Origin: a virus
Direction: 5' to 3' (one strand)
Virus record (IMG/VR): IMGVR_UViG_3300030328_002294
Location: 1-37,814 of that record
DNA: 37,814 bases
The position numbers and the translations under genes were made by a program. How positions within the stretch are numbered: position 1 is the stretch's first letter; each line of letters begins with the position of its first letter. Positions 24,300-31,181 of the stretch are shown one piece after another. Below the pieces are notes generated by a model. The model was given only the letters and a program-made list of their open reading frames with translations. It was not told the DNA's origin and did no database searches.

Positions 24300-25064
24300 A
24301 TGAAGACAACAGTTTATTATCATATTTGGACTCCACCTGATAGTGATCTCTGGAAGATTATGGTGGATGATCAGATAAAAAGATTATATGCATCCGGTCT
24401 TCCTGAGGTTGCTACGGTAAAGTGTACTATTAATGGAGCACAGGCATCTAGGGTTAAGCAATTTGTTTCTCTTTATGATTGGATTGATATTATTGGTTGT
24501 AGAGATGGTGATGAAGAGTATGAAGGTTTCTGTTTAAAGAATCTCTATGAAGATTGTGTGAATGAACGTGCTCATAAGGTGATGTATTTTCATACTAAAG
24601 GTATGAGTCATTTTTGTGGGGTAAGAGATCATTATTCTGATCGTAAGGTTCGTGCAGTGAATAGTTGGAGACACCTCATGGAATGGGGATGTATTGATAA
24701 ATGGAAAGAGAACCTAGATAAGTTAGATAGTTATCAGGTATCAGGAGTTAATTACTGTTTAGATCCATGGCCACATATGAGTGGTAATTTTTGGTGGGCA
24801 AGAGCAGATTATATTGCTACTCTTCAACATCCTACTAAGGATGCATTCCATAGGGAGAAGGAAGACTTTGGACCTATTGAGAGAATGAACTTTGAGAAAT
24901 GGGTTGGTATGAAAGATCCATCTGTTTATAGTTTTTATAATCCTCCATTCAGTTATGACTTTAAAGACATGACTCCAGACGTTCAACCTACTCCACCAGG
25001 AGAACCACATTGGTTCTGGTTGTATCGTGACGACATTCATCCCCATTATCTTCAAGACTCATGA
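24300..25064 (+). CDS. Putative glycosyltransferase-like protein
   Basis: 254 residues from ATG 24300; ATG 24291 is in frame and would add three residues while overlapping the upstream stop. YFHTKGMSHF and MSGNFWWARADYI are typical of an uncharacterised glycosyltransferase-like group in LPS clusters (HxKG, then SGNFWWA). A second aromatic-rich part ends the protein. No GT family number assigned. ATGA overlap with the next gene. Confidence 0.7.
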   Translation: MKTTVYYHIWTPPDSDLWKIMVDDQIKRLYASGLPEVATVKCTINGAQASRVKQFVSLYDWIDIIGCRDGDEEYEGFCLKNLYEDCVNERAHKVMYFHTKGMSHFCGVRDHYSDRKVRAVNSWRHLMEWGCIDKWKENLDKLDSYQVSGVNYCLDPWPHMSGNFWWARADYIATLQHPTKDAFHREKEDFGPIERMNFEKWVGMKDPSVYSFYNPPFSYDFKDMTPDVQPTPPGEPHWFWLYRDDIHPHYLQDS

Positions 25065-25789
25065 ACGCAAAATTTGGATGTTTCCATACAGTATATGAAA
25101 ACAAAAAGGCAACAGAATTTATCCTTCAGGAGTTTAGAAAGTTTCATCCTGATGCTCCTTACACTTTATGTGGAGATGGTGGAGCAGATTATAGTGATGT
25201 AGCAGAGAAATATAACTGTAATTATGTTCATTCTTATATGCATATAGGTCGTAGGAATACTGGACATGAATCAGGAGTATATGGTTTTACTAAGGATGAG
25301 TCACTTCATTGGATTCATATGGTACGTGAGGCAGCAAGGTTTGTAAAATCTGCTGGTGGAACACATATGATTATGATGGAGGATGATGTGCTTACACAGC
25401 ATCCAGTAGTCATTCCTTCTGAGTGGGAGATTGCAGGGTTTGATGTGCCTGGTAATAAGATTGCACCTGAACTTCTTCAGTTTCTTGTAGCAAAGTATGG
25501 TGCTAAACCAAATGTAGATTGGTATGGTGCGGGTGGAGGAAGTGTTTATAATATTAATACTTTCTTAGATAACTATCATACAATCTATGACTTTATGGAT
25601 TTTGAATTTGAATTTATATTAAAGCATCTTGACTTTAGGTTTGGTTGGCTAGACCTTTACATGCAAATATGCTATTTTATGTTAGGTAAAGATTATTCAA
25701 TCAATACTAACTTGACTGAGGTTTGGAAGACTCCCAACTTTAGAGAAACAGACTTCTCTCTTATCCACGCTTATAAGGAATTATACTAA
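25061..25789 (+). CDS. Putative GT-A-type glycosyltransferase
   Basis: 242 residues. THMIMMEDDVL provides a DxD-like metal site (EDD), and WYGAGGGSVYN and RFGWLDLYMQ follow in the acceptor half. The N-terminus (CFHTVYENKKATEFIL, then YTLCGDGG) resembles a nucleotide-sugar-binding fold. Family not assigned. One-base overlap with the GT4 gene. Confidence 0.7.
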   Translation: MNAKFGCFHTVYENKKATEFILQEFRKFHPDAPYTLCGDGGADYSDVAEKYNCNYVHSYMHIGRRNTGHESGVYGFTKDESLHWIHMVREAARFVKSAGGTHMIMMEDDVLTQHPVVIPSEWEIAGFDVPGNKIAPELLQFLVAKYGAKPNVDWYGAGGGSVYNINTFLDNYHTIYDFMDFEFEFILKHLDFRFGWLDLYMQICYFMLGKDYSINTNLTEVWKTPNFRETDFSLIHAYKELY

Positions 25790-26769
25790 TGAGACTTGCA
25801 TTAATTGGACCTGGTATTATGCCCATCCCACCTGATGGTTGGGGTGCAGTTGAAAGTTTGATATGGGATTATGCTCTGGAGTTAGATGAGTTAGGTCATG
25901 AAGGTACTATTATCAATACTCCTAATTGGGATGAGATTATTCAGCATTTGAATGCAGAGACATTTGATTTTGCTCATATGCATTACGATGTATTCCATCC
26001 TATAATGGATCGTATTGCTGCTGAAACAACTATACCTAAGCTGGCATTAAGTAGTCACTATCCTTACATTGATCAACCTCATATGCACCGTAGGGATGGA
26101 TATGATAGGACGTTTGATTGGATTATTAATAACAAGCATTATTATATCTTCTGCATCTCTCAGAAGGATATGGACTGCTTTAAGGCAGCAGGAGCAGATG
26201 AAAGTAAGTTGCTTCTCTCTGCTAATGGAGCTAACCATAAGAGATTTACATACCATAAGGAAGCAGTTCTACCTGATCGTTCATTGTATCTTGCACAAAT
26301 TAATGAACGTAAGAAGCAATGGATCTATCAGGGTATTGATTCTATTGATTATGTTGGTAGAATCATGGGTCAGACTCCTTTTGATCCTAAAAAGAATTAC
26401 TTGGGTGAATGGACTGATGAATATAAGAGAGAGCACCTTGGAGATTTTGCTAACCTAGTTCTTCTATCTGATGGTGAGAATGGAACTCCATTAGTTGTGA
26501 AGGAAGCAATGATCTTAGGATTGGGTGTAGTTATATCTAAGTATGCTGCACATGATTTACCCGATCTTCCTTATGTTACAGTAGTTCCTGATGATAAGTT
26601 GGAAGATATTCCTTACATTGAGGAAAAGATTCAAGAGAATCGTGAAGCATCATTAGGAAGAAGAGATGAGATCCGTGAGTTTGCTATTGATAATTTCTCA
26701 TGGGAAGGTCTTGTTAAACTCTATGCTCAAAACATAGAGAAGATGGAACCAAGAAGCAATGCGAATTAG
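25789..26769 (+). CDS. Glycosyltransferase family 4-like protein, copy 1
   Basis: 326 residues. N-terminal GPGIMPIPPDGWGAVESLIWDYA is a GT-B entry motif (PP.GWGAVE) common in GT4 enzymes; the C-terminal domain has LLSDGENGTPLVVKEAMILGLGVVIS, where the ExxxxGxxV loop binds the sugar nucleotide. It overlaps the next gene by 11 bases, and that gene is a clear paralogue. Confidence 0.86.
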   Translation: MRLALIGPGIMPIPPDGWGAVESLIWDYALELDELGHEGTIINTPNWDEIIQHLNAETFDFAHMHYDVFHPIMDRIAAETTIPKLALSSHYPYIDQPHMHRRDGYDRTFDWIINNKHYYIFCISQKDMDCFKAAGADESKLLLSANGANHKRFTYHKEAVLPDRSLYLAQINERKKQWIYQGIDSIDYVGRIMGQTPFDPKKNYLGEWTDEYKREHLGDFANLVLLSDGENGTPLVVKEAMILGLGVVISKYAAHDLPDLPYVTVVPDDKLEDIPYIEEKIQENREASLGRRDEIREFAIDNFSWEGLVKLYAQNIEKMEPRSNAN

Positions 26770-27709
26770 TATTATTGGTCCACCTCTTCCTATTCCACCT
26801 AAAGGTTGGGGTGCAGTAGAGAGTTTGATATGGGATTATAAAATTACTCTTAGTCATTTAGGGCATGAGGTGCAGATTTTAAATGATCCTAATCCCAATA
26901 ACATGCTTGCATCAATGGATCAGTTTAAACCTGATTTTGTTCATATTAATTATGATGATTGGGTTCCTCTTTATCCTTATATAAAATATCCTTGTGCATG
27001 TACTACTCACTTTGCTTATCTTGAACGCCCTGAACTAATGGGGGGTTATAAGCAAAGAGTATTTGATGTCTTTGCAGAGATTAAACCAGTTGTTTTCGGT
27101 CTTTCAGATGGAATTAATGCTGCTTATTATAAAGCAGGAATTCCTTTAGAAAAACTTTTCTTAAATCCTAATGGAGTAATGTCTAGTAACTTTCAGTTCA
27201 GATATACTCCTCATAATGCAGATCGTTCTGTTTATCTTGCTAAAGTAGATGAAAGAAAGAGACAATATTTATTCCAAGATATTGAATCCTTATGGTTCGC
27301 AGGTAATATTGCAGAGCAAAGATTTGATCAGTATAAAAATTATCTAGGAGAGTGGCAAAAGGATACTCTTTATAGGAAACTAACAGAGTATGGTAACCTT
27401 GTGCTTCTCTCTGATGGTGAAGCACACTCTCTGGTTATTATGGAGGCATTTGCGGCAGGTTTGGGTGTGGTTGTAAGTCAATGGGCTACTGCTAATTTGG
27501 ATCTTAGTAAGAAATTTATTACAGTTATTCCTGAAGAGAAAATTGGAGATGTTAGATACATAGAGAATAGAATTATAGAGAATAGAGAATATTCTTTAGA
27601 GCATAGAGAAGAGATTCGAGACTATGCAAAACAGTTTGAATGGAGTAGAATTCTATCAGACTATTACATCCCAAATATAGAGAAAGTTATCGATGGTAAA
27701 ATTAAGTGA
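26759..27709 (+). CDS. Glycosyltransferase family 4-like protein, copy 2
   Basis: 316 residues and paralogous to the preceding gene along its whole length: both have PIPPxGWGAVESLIWDY at the start, KKNYLGEW/YKNYLGEW, then NLVLLSDGE and a GLGVV loop near the end. The substrate specificity may have diverged: copy 2 has HSLVIMEAFAAG in place of TPLVVKEAMILG. The duplication is old enough for substantial divergence. Confidence 0.86.
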   Translation: MRISIIGPPLPIPPKGWGAVESLIWDYKITLSHLGHEVQILNDPNPNNMLASMDQFKPDFVHINYDDWVPLYPYIKYPCACTTHFAYLERPELMGGYKQRVFDVFAEIKPVVFGLSDGINAAYYKAGIPLEKLFLNPNGVMSSNFQFRYTPHNADRSVYLAKVDERKRQYLFQDIESLWFAGNIAEQRFDQYKNYLGEWQKDTLYRKLTEYGNLVLLSDGEAHSLVIMEAFAAGLGVVVSQWATANLDLSKKFITVIPEEKIGDVRYIENRIIENREYSLEHREEIRDYAKQFEWSRILSDYYIPNIEKVIDGKIK

Positions 27710-28589
27710 TACGATGGACAATGAGGAGAAGGAATTGCCTCCTCCTCCTAAGATTGAGATAGTAGTTCCACGAGATAAAAATAAATCTGCTTTTAAACTT
27801 AAGGGGTTTGGTCCCATCTATTGTATTAATTTAGATGGTCAACCTGAGCGTTGGCAATATATGGAGGAGCAATTTAAGTATTGGGATATAAAAAATTACG
27901 AAAGAGTTTCTGCATATGATGGTAGAGAAGATGACTTAAGTGGTATTCTTCATGGGAGGTATCCGGATAATATGAGTGGTGGTGAGATTGGATGTACTAC
28001 TTCTCATTTGAAGGCAATTAAGCATTGGATGGAGACTTCTGATAGTCCCTATGCAATCATGATGGAAGACGATTGTGATCTAGATTTAGCACAGTGTTGG
28101 AATTTTACTTGGGAAGATTTCTATGCACACTTCCCTTATGATTGGGATGTGGTTCAGATGGCAATCATTTGCACTGGTGATCTTCATATTAAAATCCATA
28201 AAAGATTTGTAAATAATTTCTCTACTGCATGTTATGTTATCACAAGACATCATGCAGAGAAGATGATGAGGTTACATTGTAGGGGTGATAAGTATAAGCT
28301 AGACAATGGAGTAAGACCAAGACCTGTAGCAGATGATTTACTTTATAACTCAGGTAATACTTATTCTATTCCTTTATTTAATTACAAGATTGAATTGGGA
28401 TCAAGTATTCATCCAGAACATATTGGTGTATTTCATCATGGTAATAGAGAAGCAATTAGAAATTTTTGGATGACTCAAGGATCAAAATATGGTATCGAGG
28501 AGTTAATGGATCTTAACCCATATCTTGGAAGGATAACCGAAAATACTGCTGCTCAGAAGGCACAAGAGCAACAACAACACCAGGAGTAG
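27693..28589 (+). CDS. Glycosyltransferase family 25 (LPS biosynthesis type)
   Basis: 298 residues from ATG 27693, which has GAGAAAG before it; ATG 27714 is an alternative that avoids overlap. A proline-rich leader is followed by IYCINLDGQPERW, EIGCTTSHLKAIKHWM and IMMEDDCDL, the three conserved GT25 blocks. The C-terminus is Gln/Glu-rich. These enzymes add beta-linked hexoses to LPS or glycoproteins. Last gene of the glycan cluster; a new promoter starts immediately after it. Confidence 0.88.
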   Translation: MVKLSDTMDNEEKELPPPPKIEIVVPRDKNKSAFKLKGFGPIYCINLDGQPERWQYMEEQFKYWDIKNYERVSAYDGREDDLSGILHGRYPDNMSGGEIGCTTSHLKAIKHWMETSDSPYAIMMEDDCDLDLAQCWNFTWEDFYAHFPYDWDVVQMAIICTGDLHIKIHKRFVNNFSTACYVITRHHAEKMMRLHCRGDKYKLDNGVRPRPVADDLLYNSGNTYSIPLFNYKIELGSSIHPEHIGVFHHGNREAIRNFWMTQGSKYGIEELMDLNPYLGRITENTAAQKAQEQQQHQE

Positions 28590-28591
28590 TG

Positions 28592-28620
28592 TTGACAGGA
28601 AAATTAACCTGTAGTATACT
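28592..28620 (+). promoter_or_regulatory. Consensus sigma70-type promoter
   Basis: TTGACA (28592-28597), 17-base spacer, TATACT (28615-28620). The spacer holds a small inverted repeat ACAGG/CCTGT (28595-28612). It begins the leader of the secreted protein gene at 28779. Confidence 0.8.
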
Positions 28621-28625
28621 TAAAC

Positions 28626-28646
28626 TGTCACACACTGAATGTGACA
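28626..28646 (+). repeat. Perfect 7-bp hairpin in the leader
   Basis: TGTCACA and TGTGACA pair around a seven-base loop directly downstream of the -10 box, at the expected transcription start. It could stabilise the 5' end of the RNA or be an operator. Confidence 0.6.
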
Positions 28647-28650
28647 CTTG

Positions 28651-28658
28651 TATAAATA
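28651..28658 (+). promoter_or_regulatory. T4-type late promoter, exact TATAAATA
   Basis: TATAAATA is identical to the T4 late promoter consensus, 30 bases downstream of the early-type promoter and 120 bases before the ATG at 28779. Both early and late expression of the downstream gene are therefore plausible. Confidence 0.7.
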
Positions 28659-28707
28659 ACTTCATACAAAGGACTCGAAAGAATCGTAACCCTGTGTAGA
28701 TGTCAAC

Positions 28708-28750
28708 AAGATCCCATGTCGGGGATCTTATCATCCGCAGGATTTTTTTT
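28708..28750 (+). promoter_or_regulatory. Leader hairpins with T8 run (possible attenuator)
   Basis: AAGATCCC (28708-28715) pairs with GGGATCTT (28722-28729). A second short stem ATCC/GGAT (28733-28743) is followed at once by eight T. GGAT within the first hairpin can also pair with the ATCC of the second, so two exclusive folds exist. The element ends 28 bases before the start codon. Confidence 0.4.
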
Positions 28751-28778
28751 ATTCTTGCGAGACACTTCAAACAAAAAA

Positions 28779-29162
28779 ATGTTTAAACCTCTTATAGCAG
28801 CTGTTGCAGCTGCACCTCTCTTCGCTGGCGCTGCTTTCGCAGGTCCTTACGTTAACGTAGAAGCTAATGCTTCATACCCAGACGGCGAATATTCTTCTGC
28901 TACAACAGACCTTCACTTCGGATTCGATGGTGGTTCTGATAATGGCAAACTTGGATACTATGTTCAAGGCGGTCCTGCTTTCGTTCATAGCGATTCAACT
29001 GATGACACTGAGACTGAACTTTCAGGTAAGGTTGGTGTATCATATGCTGTTGCTGATTCTACAAGTGTATACGGCGAAATCGCTGGTATCACTAACGAAG
29101 ATTCCAGTGGCGATGACATCATCGATTTCTCTGGTAAGTTGGGTCTAACTTACAAGTTCTGA
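28779..29162 (+). CDS. Small secreted outer-membrane beta-barrel-like protein
   Basis: 127 residues from the ATG at 28779. An N-terminal signal peptide (MFKPLIAAVAAAPLFAGAAFA) should be cut after residue 21 before GPYVNVEA. The mature part has alternating short beta strands (KLGYYVQGGPAF, LSGKVGVSYAV, SVYGEIAGI, GKLGLTYKF) and ends in Phe, as outer-membrane barrels do. At about 106 mature residues it is smaller than most porins. Codons are richer in C than in the neighbours, consistent with high expression. It stands alone between a promoter pair and a strong terminator. Role unknown; it could alter the host surface. Confidence 0.8.
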   Translation: MFKPLIAAVAAAPLFAGAAFAGPYVNVEANASYPDGEYSSATTDLHFGFDGGSDNGKLGYYVQGGPAFVHSDSTDDTETELSGKVGVSYAVADSTSVYGEIAGITNEDSSGDDIIDFSGKLGLTYKF

Positions 29163-29189
29163 TTTAATCAGTAAACTTAATATAATTAG

Positions 29190-29218
29190 AAGGGAACCTT
29201 AACGGTTCCCTTTTTTTT
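29190..29218 (+). terminator. Strong intrinsic terminator
   Basis: AAGGGAACC (29190-29198) and GGTTCCCTT (29204-29212) form a nine-base-pair stem with a five-base loop, followed by an eight-T run (29211-29218). It ends the transcript of the beta-barrel gene. Confidence 0.92.
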
Positions 29219-29234
29219 ATGCTATAATATTCTC

Positions 29235-29414
29235 ATGAAAAAAACAGAAGATGTAATAGGACATCCCTTGTGGATTTTTCCAGTATTCTTATTGGTGTTC
29301 CTTTCTTTTATACAAACGATTCATACTATGGCACATCTTCATCAAGAGATAGATGTTCATGGATTTTGCAGACAAAATAAAGAGTATATTCAGATGAGAG
29401 AATATGAGGAGTAA
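29235..29414 (+). CDS. Tiny single-pass membrane protein
   Basis: 59 residues starting at the ATG at 29235, immediately after a TATAAT (29223-29228) that follows the terminator. Hydrophobic segment LWIFPVFLLVFLSFI at about residues 12-26; His-rich middle (IHTMAHLHQEIDVHG) and a charged C-terminus. The His residues could bind metal, but no family is recognised. With a -10 only seven bases before the ATG, a near-leaderless transcript is possible. Confidence 0.55.
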   Translation: MKKTEDVIGHPLWIFPVFLLVFLSFIQTIHTMAHLHQEIDVHGFCRQNKEYIQMREYEE

Positions 29415-29452
29415 TGTAAAGATTTGTAAATGCTGACATTAGGTATTAATAC

Positions 29453-29482
29453 TTGACGGAAATTTAATATTTGCTATATAAT
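29453..29482 (+). promoter_or_regulatory. Sigma70-type promoter of the hli group
   Basis: TTGACG (29453-29458), 18-base spacer, TATAAT (29477-29482), then the ATG at 29507. It probably drives all four hli genes. Confidence 0.72.
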
Positions 29483-29506
29483 TATGTTACGTTTCTTAAT
29501 AAACGA

Positions 29507-29710
29507 ATGACTACATCAGCACAAGTGGTAACCGAAGATGGTGGTCGTCAGAATATGTACGGAGTAGAAACCCGTCCATATATTGATCCTTCATATAAAG
29601 GTTACTGGAAAAATGCAGAACAAACTAATGGTCGTATGGCCATGATTGGTTTTTTTGCTGCTGTACATAACTACATCCTTTTTGGTGCAGTTATACCTGG
29701 CATTTTTTAA
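29507..29710 (+). CDS. hli: High-light-inducible protein (Hli) 1
   Basis: 67 residues from the ATG at 29507. The chlorophyll-binding motif ExxNGRxAMIG is intact (AEQTNGRMAMIG at about 37-48), in a single membrane helix ending in GAVIPGIF. The N-terminal 36 residues form a soluble extension absent from the other three. Hlips bind chlorophyll as dimers and protect photosystem II under stress; in cyanophages they help keep the host photosynthetic during infection. Confidence 0.93.
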   Translation: MTTSAQVVTEDGGRQNMYGVETRPYIDPSYKGYWKNAEQTNGRMAMIGFFAAVHNYILFGAVIPGIF

Positions 29711-29760
29711 TGTAACAGGTCTCTTTCTATCGCTCTATCTACCCCTACTAATCTAAGAAA

Positions 29761-29868
29761 ATGAACGAACAAGCAGAACTAGCCAACGGACGTTGGGCAA
29801 TGATCGGTTTTCTAGCCGCTATTGGTGCATATGCCACCACCGGAAACATTATCCCAGGTATCTTCTAA
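29761..29868 (+). CDS. hli: High-light-inducible protein (Hli) 2
   Basis: 35 residues, minimal size. AELANGRWAMIG holds all three key residues (Glu, Asn, Arg) and is followed by one membrane helix and the shared ending NIIPGIF. Its stop overlaps the next start (TAATG). More C in the third positions than in the genes nearby. Confidence 0.9.
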   Translation: MNEQAELANGRWAMIGFLAAIGAYATTGNIIPGIF

Positions 29869-29981
29869 TGTCTGACATAGCAATTTGGCAAAGAGCACAA
29901 GGACGTGCTGCAATGATAGGAATTTGGGCAATCGCTCTTTCCTATGCTTTCACTGGTCAACTTATCCCAGGTATCTTCTAA
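29868..29981 (+). CDS. hli: High-light-inducible protein (Hli) 3, degenerate motif
   Basis: 37 residues. The motif reads QRAQGRAAMIG: the Arg and the AMIG are kept, but the Glu and Asn are both Gln. The helix and the ending QLIPGIF are conserved. TAATG overlaps on both sides mean it is probably made together with Hli 2 and Hli 4. Confidence 0.88.
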   Translation: MSDIAIWQRAQGRAAMIGIWAIALSYAFTGQLIPGIF

Positions 29982-30103
29982 TGGATGAAACAACACGCTT
30001 TCAGCAAGCAGAGATGTGGAACGGTGCAGCAGCAATCATTGGTTGTGTAGCAGCATTTGCTTCTTACACCTTTACAGGTCAGTTAATTCCTGGTATACTG
30101 TAA
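29981..30103 (+). CDS. hli: High-light-inducible protein (Hli) 4, degenerate motif
   Basis: 40 residues. The motif reads AEMWNGAAAIIG: Glu and Asn are kept but the Arg is Ala, the reverse of the changes in Hli 3. One membrane helix and the ending QLIPGIL follow. Overlaps the Hli 3 stop by one base. Confidence 0.85.
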   Translation: MDETTRFQQAEMWNGAAAIIGCVAAFASYTFTGQLIPGIL

Positions 30104-30115
30104 AACTTAACAAAA

Positions 30116-30122
30116 CTAAATA
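30116..30122 (+). promoter_or_regulatory. Late-promoter-like motif CTAAATA
   Basis: CTAAATA lies 32 bases before the ATG at 30154, in the gap after the hli genes. Same heptamer as at 7901, 32851 and, on the other strand, 37595. Confidence 0.45.
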
Positions 30123-30153
30123 ATTACTCGTAACTTTATCAGCGAACAAAAAC

Positions 30154-30357
30154 ATGGGCGACTTTATAGCCGCATCAGACAGTATATCACCACTAACAGC
30201 CATACTTTGGGTTTTTTATCCTATGGCTGCTTTAGTTTTAATTGAATTATTACTTCGTACATTTAATGATGATGACGATGATGATTTCCAAGGTGGTAAA
30301 GGAGTTCGCATTGGTCAGATGGAACCTGTTCCTGTTTCAGTTCCATCAGGTGCTTGA
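30154..30357 (+). CDS. Small single-pass membrane protein with poly-Asp run
   Basis: 67 residues. One membrane helix (LTAILWVFYPMAALVLIELL, about residues 14-33), followed by a run of six Asp and then a Gly/Lys region (GGKGVRIG) and a Pro/Val tail. No family recognised. It lies between the hli group and the palindromic promoter at 30354, whose -35 box overlaps its stop codon. Confidence 0.72.
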   Translation: MGDFIAASDSISPLTAILWVFYPMAALVLIELLLRTFNDDDDDDFQGGKGVRIGQMEPVPVSVPSGA

Positions 30358-30383
30358 CTAAAGGGTAAAAATACCTATATAAT
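30354..30383 (+). promoter_or_regulatory. Sigma70-type promoter inside an inverted repeat
   Basis: TTGACT (30354-30359), 18-base spacer, TATAAT (30378-30383), with the ATG at 30411. The -35 box and the upstream spacer form the left arm of the inverted repeat listed next; the -10 box lies in its loop. Confidence 0.75.
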
Positions 30384-30410
30384 AACTGTAGAGTATTTTT
30401 ACCTAGTCAA
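30354..30410 (+). repeat. Long inverted repeat spanning a promoter and ending at a start codon
   Basis: Left arm TTGACTA (30354-30360), unpaired AAG, GGTAAAAATAC (30364-30374). Right arm GTATTTTTACC (30393-30403) and TAGTCAA (30404-30410). All 18 bases of each arm pair perfectly; CTA (30375-30377) and TAG (30389-30391) can add three more. The ATG at 30411 follows directly. There is no T run after it, so it is not a terminator. Confidence 0.85.
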
Positions 30411-30491
30411 ATGCCTCAATTAGTATTTTTTGGTTTAGTAAGCGCATATCTTTATTTCAATGGACCCATCAGTTCTATCGTATTTCAATAA
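30411..30491 (+). CDS. Micro membrane peptide A
   Basis: 26 residues: MPQLVFFGLVSAYLYFNG then PISSIVFQ. Almost wholly hydrophobic, a single possible membrane helix. It begins right at the end of the inverted repeat and overlaps the next small gene by 32 bases in another frame. No family recognised; similar in size to small photosystem or cytochrome b6f subunits, but no motif supports that. Confidence 0.5.
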   Translation: MPQLVFFGLVSAYLYFNGPISSIVFQ

Positions 30492-30588
30492 TATATTAAT
30501 ATCTACACCAGCATCTGCTCATGGGTTGCTGGAATTTGCATTCTTTGTTACTATTGGCATCACTGCCGGCTCATTGGGATTAATATAA
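30460..30588 (+). CDS. Micro membrane peptide B
   Basis: 42 residues with a Ser/Ala-rich centre (ISTPASAHG) and a C-terminal hydrophobic helix (LLEFAFFVTIGITAGSLGLI). Probably single pass. ASAHG could be a cleavage site, though the segment before it is short for a signal peptide. Unknown function. Confidence 0.55.
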   Translation: MDPSVLSYFNNILISTPASAHGLLEFAFFVTIGITAGSLGLI

Positions 30589-30589
30589 A

Positions 30590-30697
30590 ATGTTGAATAT
30601 AGCAGAAACCTTTCAAATGGTTGTTATAATGTTAGCCGGTATTGGAATGACTGTTGGTATGTTTATGATTATGATGTCTGCTATGATGGAGAATTAA
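30590..30697 (+). CDS. Micro membrane peptide C, Met-rich
   Basis: 35 residues, of which ten are Met. One membrane helix covers residues 10-33 (VVIMLAGIGMTVGMFMIMM). It starts two bases after peptide B ends. No family recognised. The Met content is unusual and could suit copper binding or simply a Met-rich helix. Confidence 0.55.
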   Translation: MLNIAETFQMVVIMLAGIGMTVGMFMIMMSAMMEN

Positions 30698-30701
30698 TTT
30701 A

Positions 30702-30893
30702 ATGACTAACTCAACTTTAACAGAAGACCAATTAGATTTCCGTCAAAAAGTATTGTTATTACTTTTTAAGAATTTTGGTGACGGTAAATATTCCAATCAG
30801 TCTATCTATGAATGTGCTGATGATTGGTGTGGTAAACAAGTAACCACTAATGGGCTTGTCAGTTATTACAAAGCATACTATAATAATAAATAA
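30702..30893 (+). CDS. Small soluble protein of unknown function
   Basis: 63 residues. It opens with TNSTLTEDQLDFRQKVLLLLFKNFG, predicted helical, then YECADDWCGKQ and a Tyr-rich C-terminus. Two cysteines four residues apart with two aromatic neighbours. No family recognised. Confidence 0.7.
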   Translation: MTNSTLTEDQLDFRQKVLLLLFKNFGDGKYSNQSIYECADDWCGKQVTTNGLVSYYKAYYNNK

Positions 30894-30912
30894 TTCATTT
30901 GTTATAAGACTC

Positions 30913-31173
30913 ATGTGTCAAAAAGTAATTAATGTACTTGCTGTTGCGTCTGCTGCTGTATCTGTTGCCGTTGTTGGCAGTGTTGGTTACGTTTACGTTA
31001 ATCGGACGGCAATCATAGAAGACATTAAAGAAAAAGCCATCGAGAGTATAATGCCAGGTGGTGGTCTTCCTACTGGTGGCGGTGCTCTTACTGGAGATGT
31101 AGGAATGGATTTTGCTCCTACTGCTCCTTCTACGTCTGCACCACAAGCAAAAAGCCCACAAGCTTTTAATTAA
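30913..31173 (+). CDS. Membrane-anchored Gly/Pro-rich protein
   Basis: 86 residues from the ATG at 30913. N-terminal hydrophobic anchor (INVLAVASAAVSVAVVGSVG, about 6-25), a charged helix (EDIKEKAIESI), then a low-complexity Gly/Pro/Ser/Thr tail (GGGLPTGGGALTG). It could be an anchored or exported protein with a flexible tail. No family recognised. Confidence 0.7.
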   Translation: MCQKVINVLAVASAAVSVAVVGSVGYVYVNRTAIIEDIKEKAIESIMPGGGLPTGGGALTGDVGMDFAPTAPSTSAPQAKSPQAFN

Positions 31174-31181
31174 ATAAACCT

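Noticed and set aside
30411-30697. Identification of the micro peptides as PetN, PsbM or PsaJ-type subunits
   Set aside because: Only size and hydrophobicity agree; no diagnostic residues were seen.
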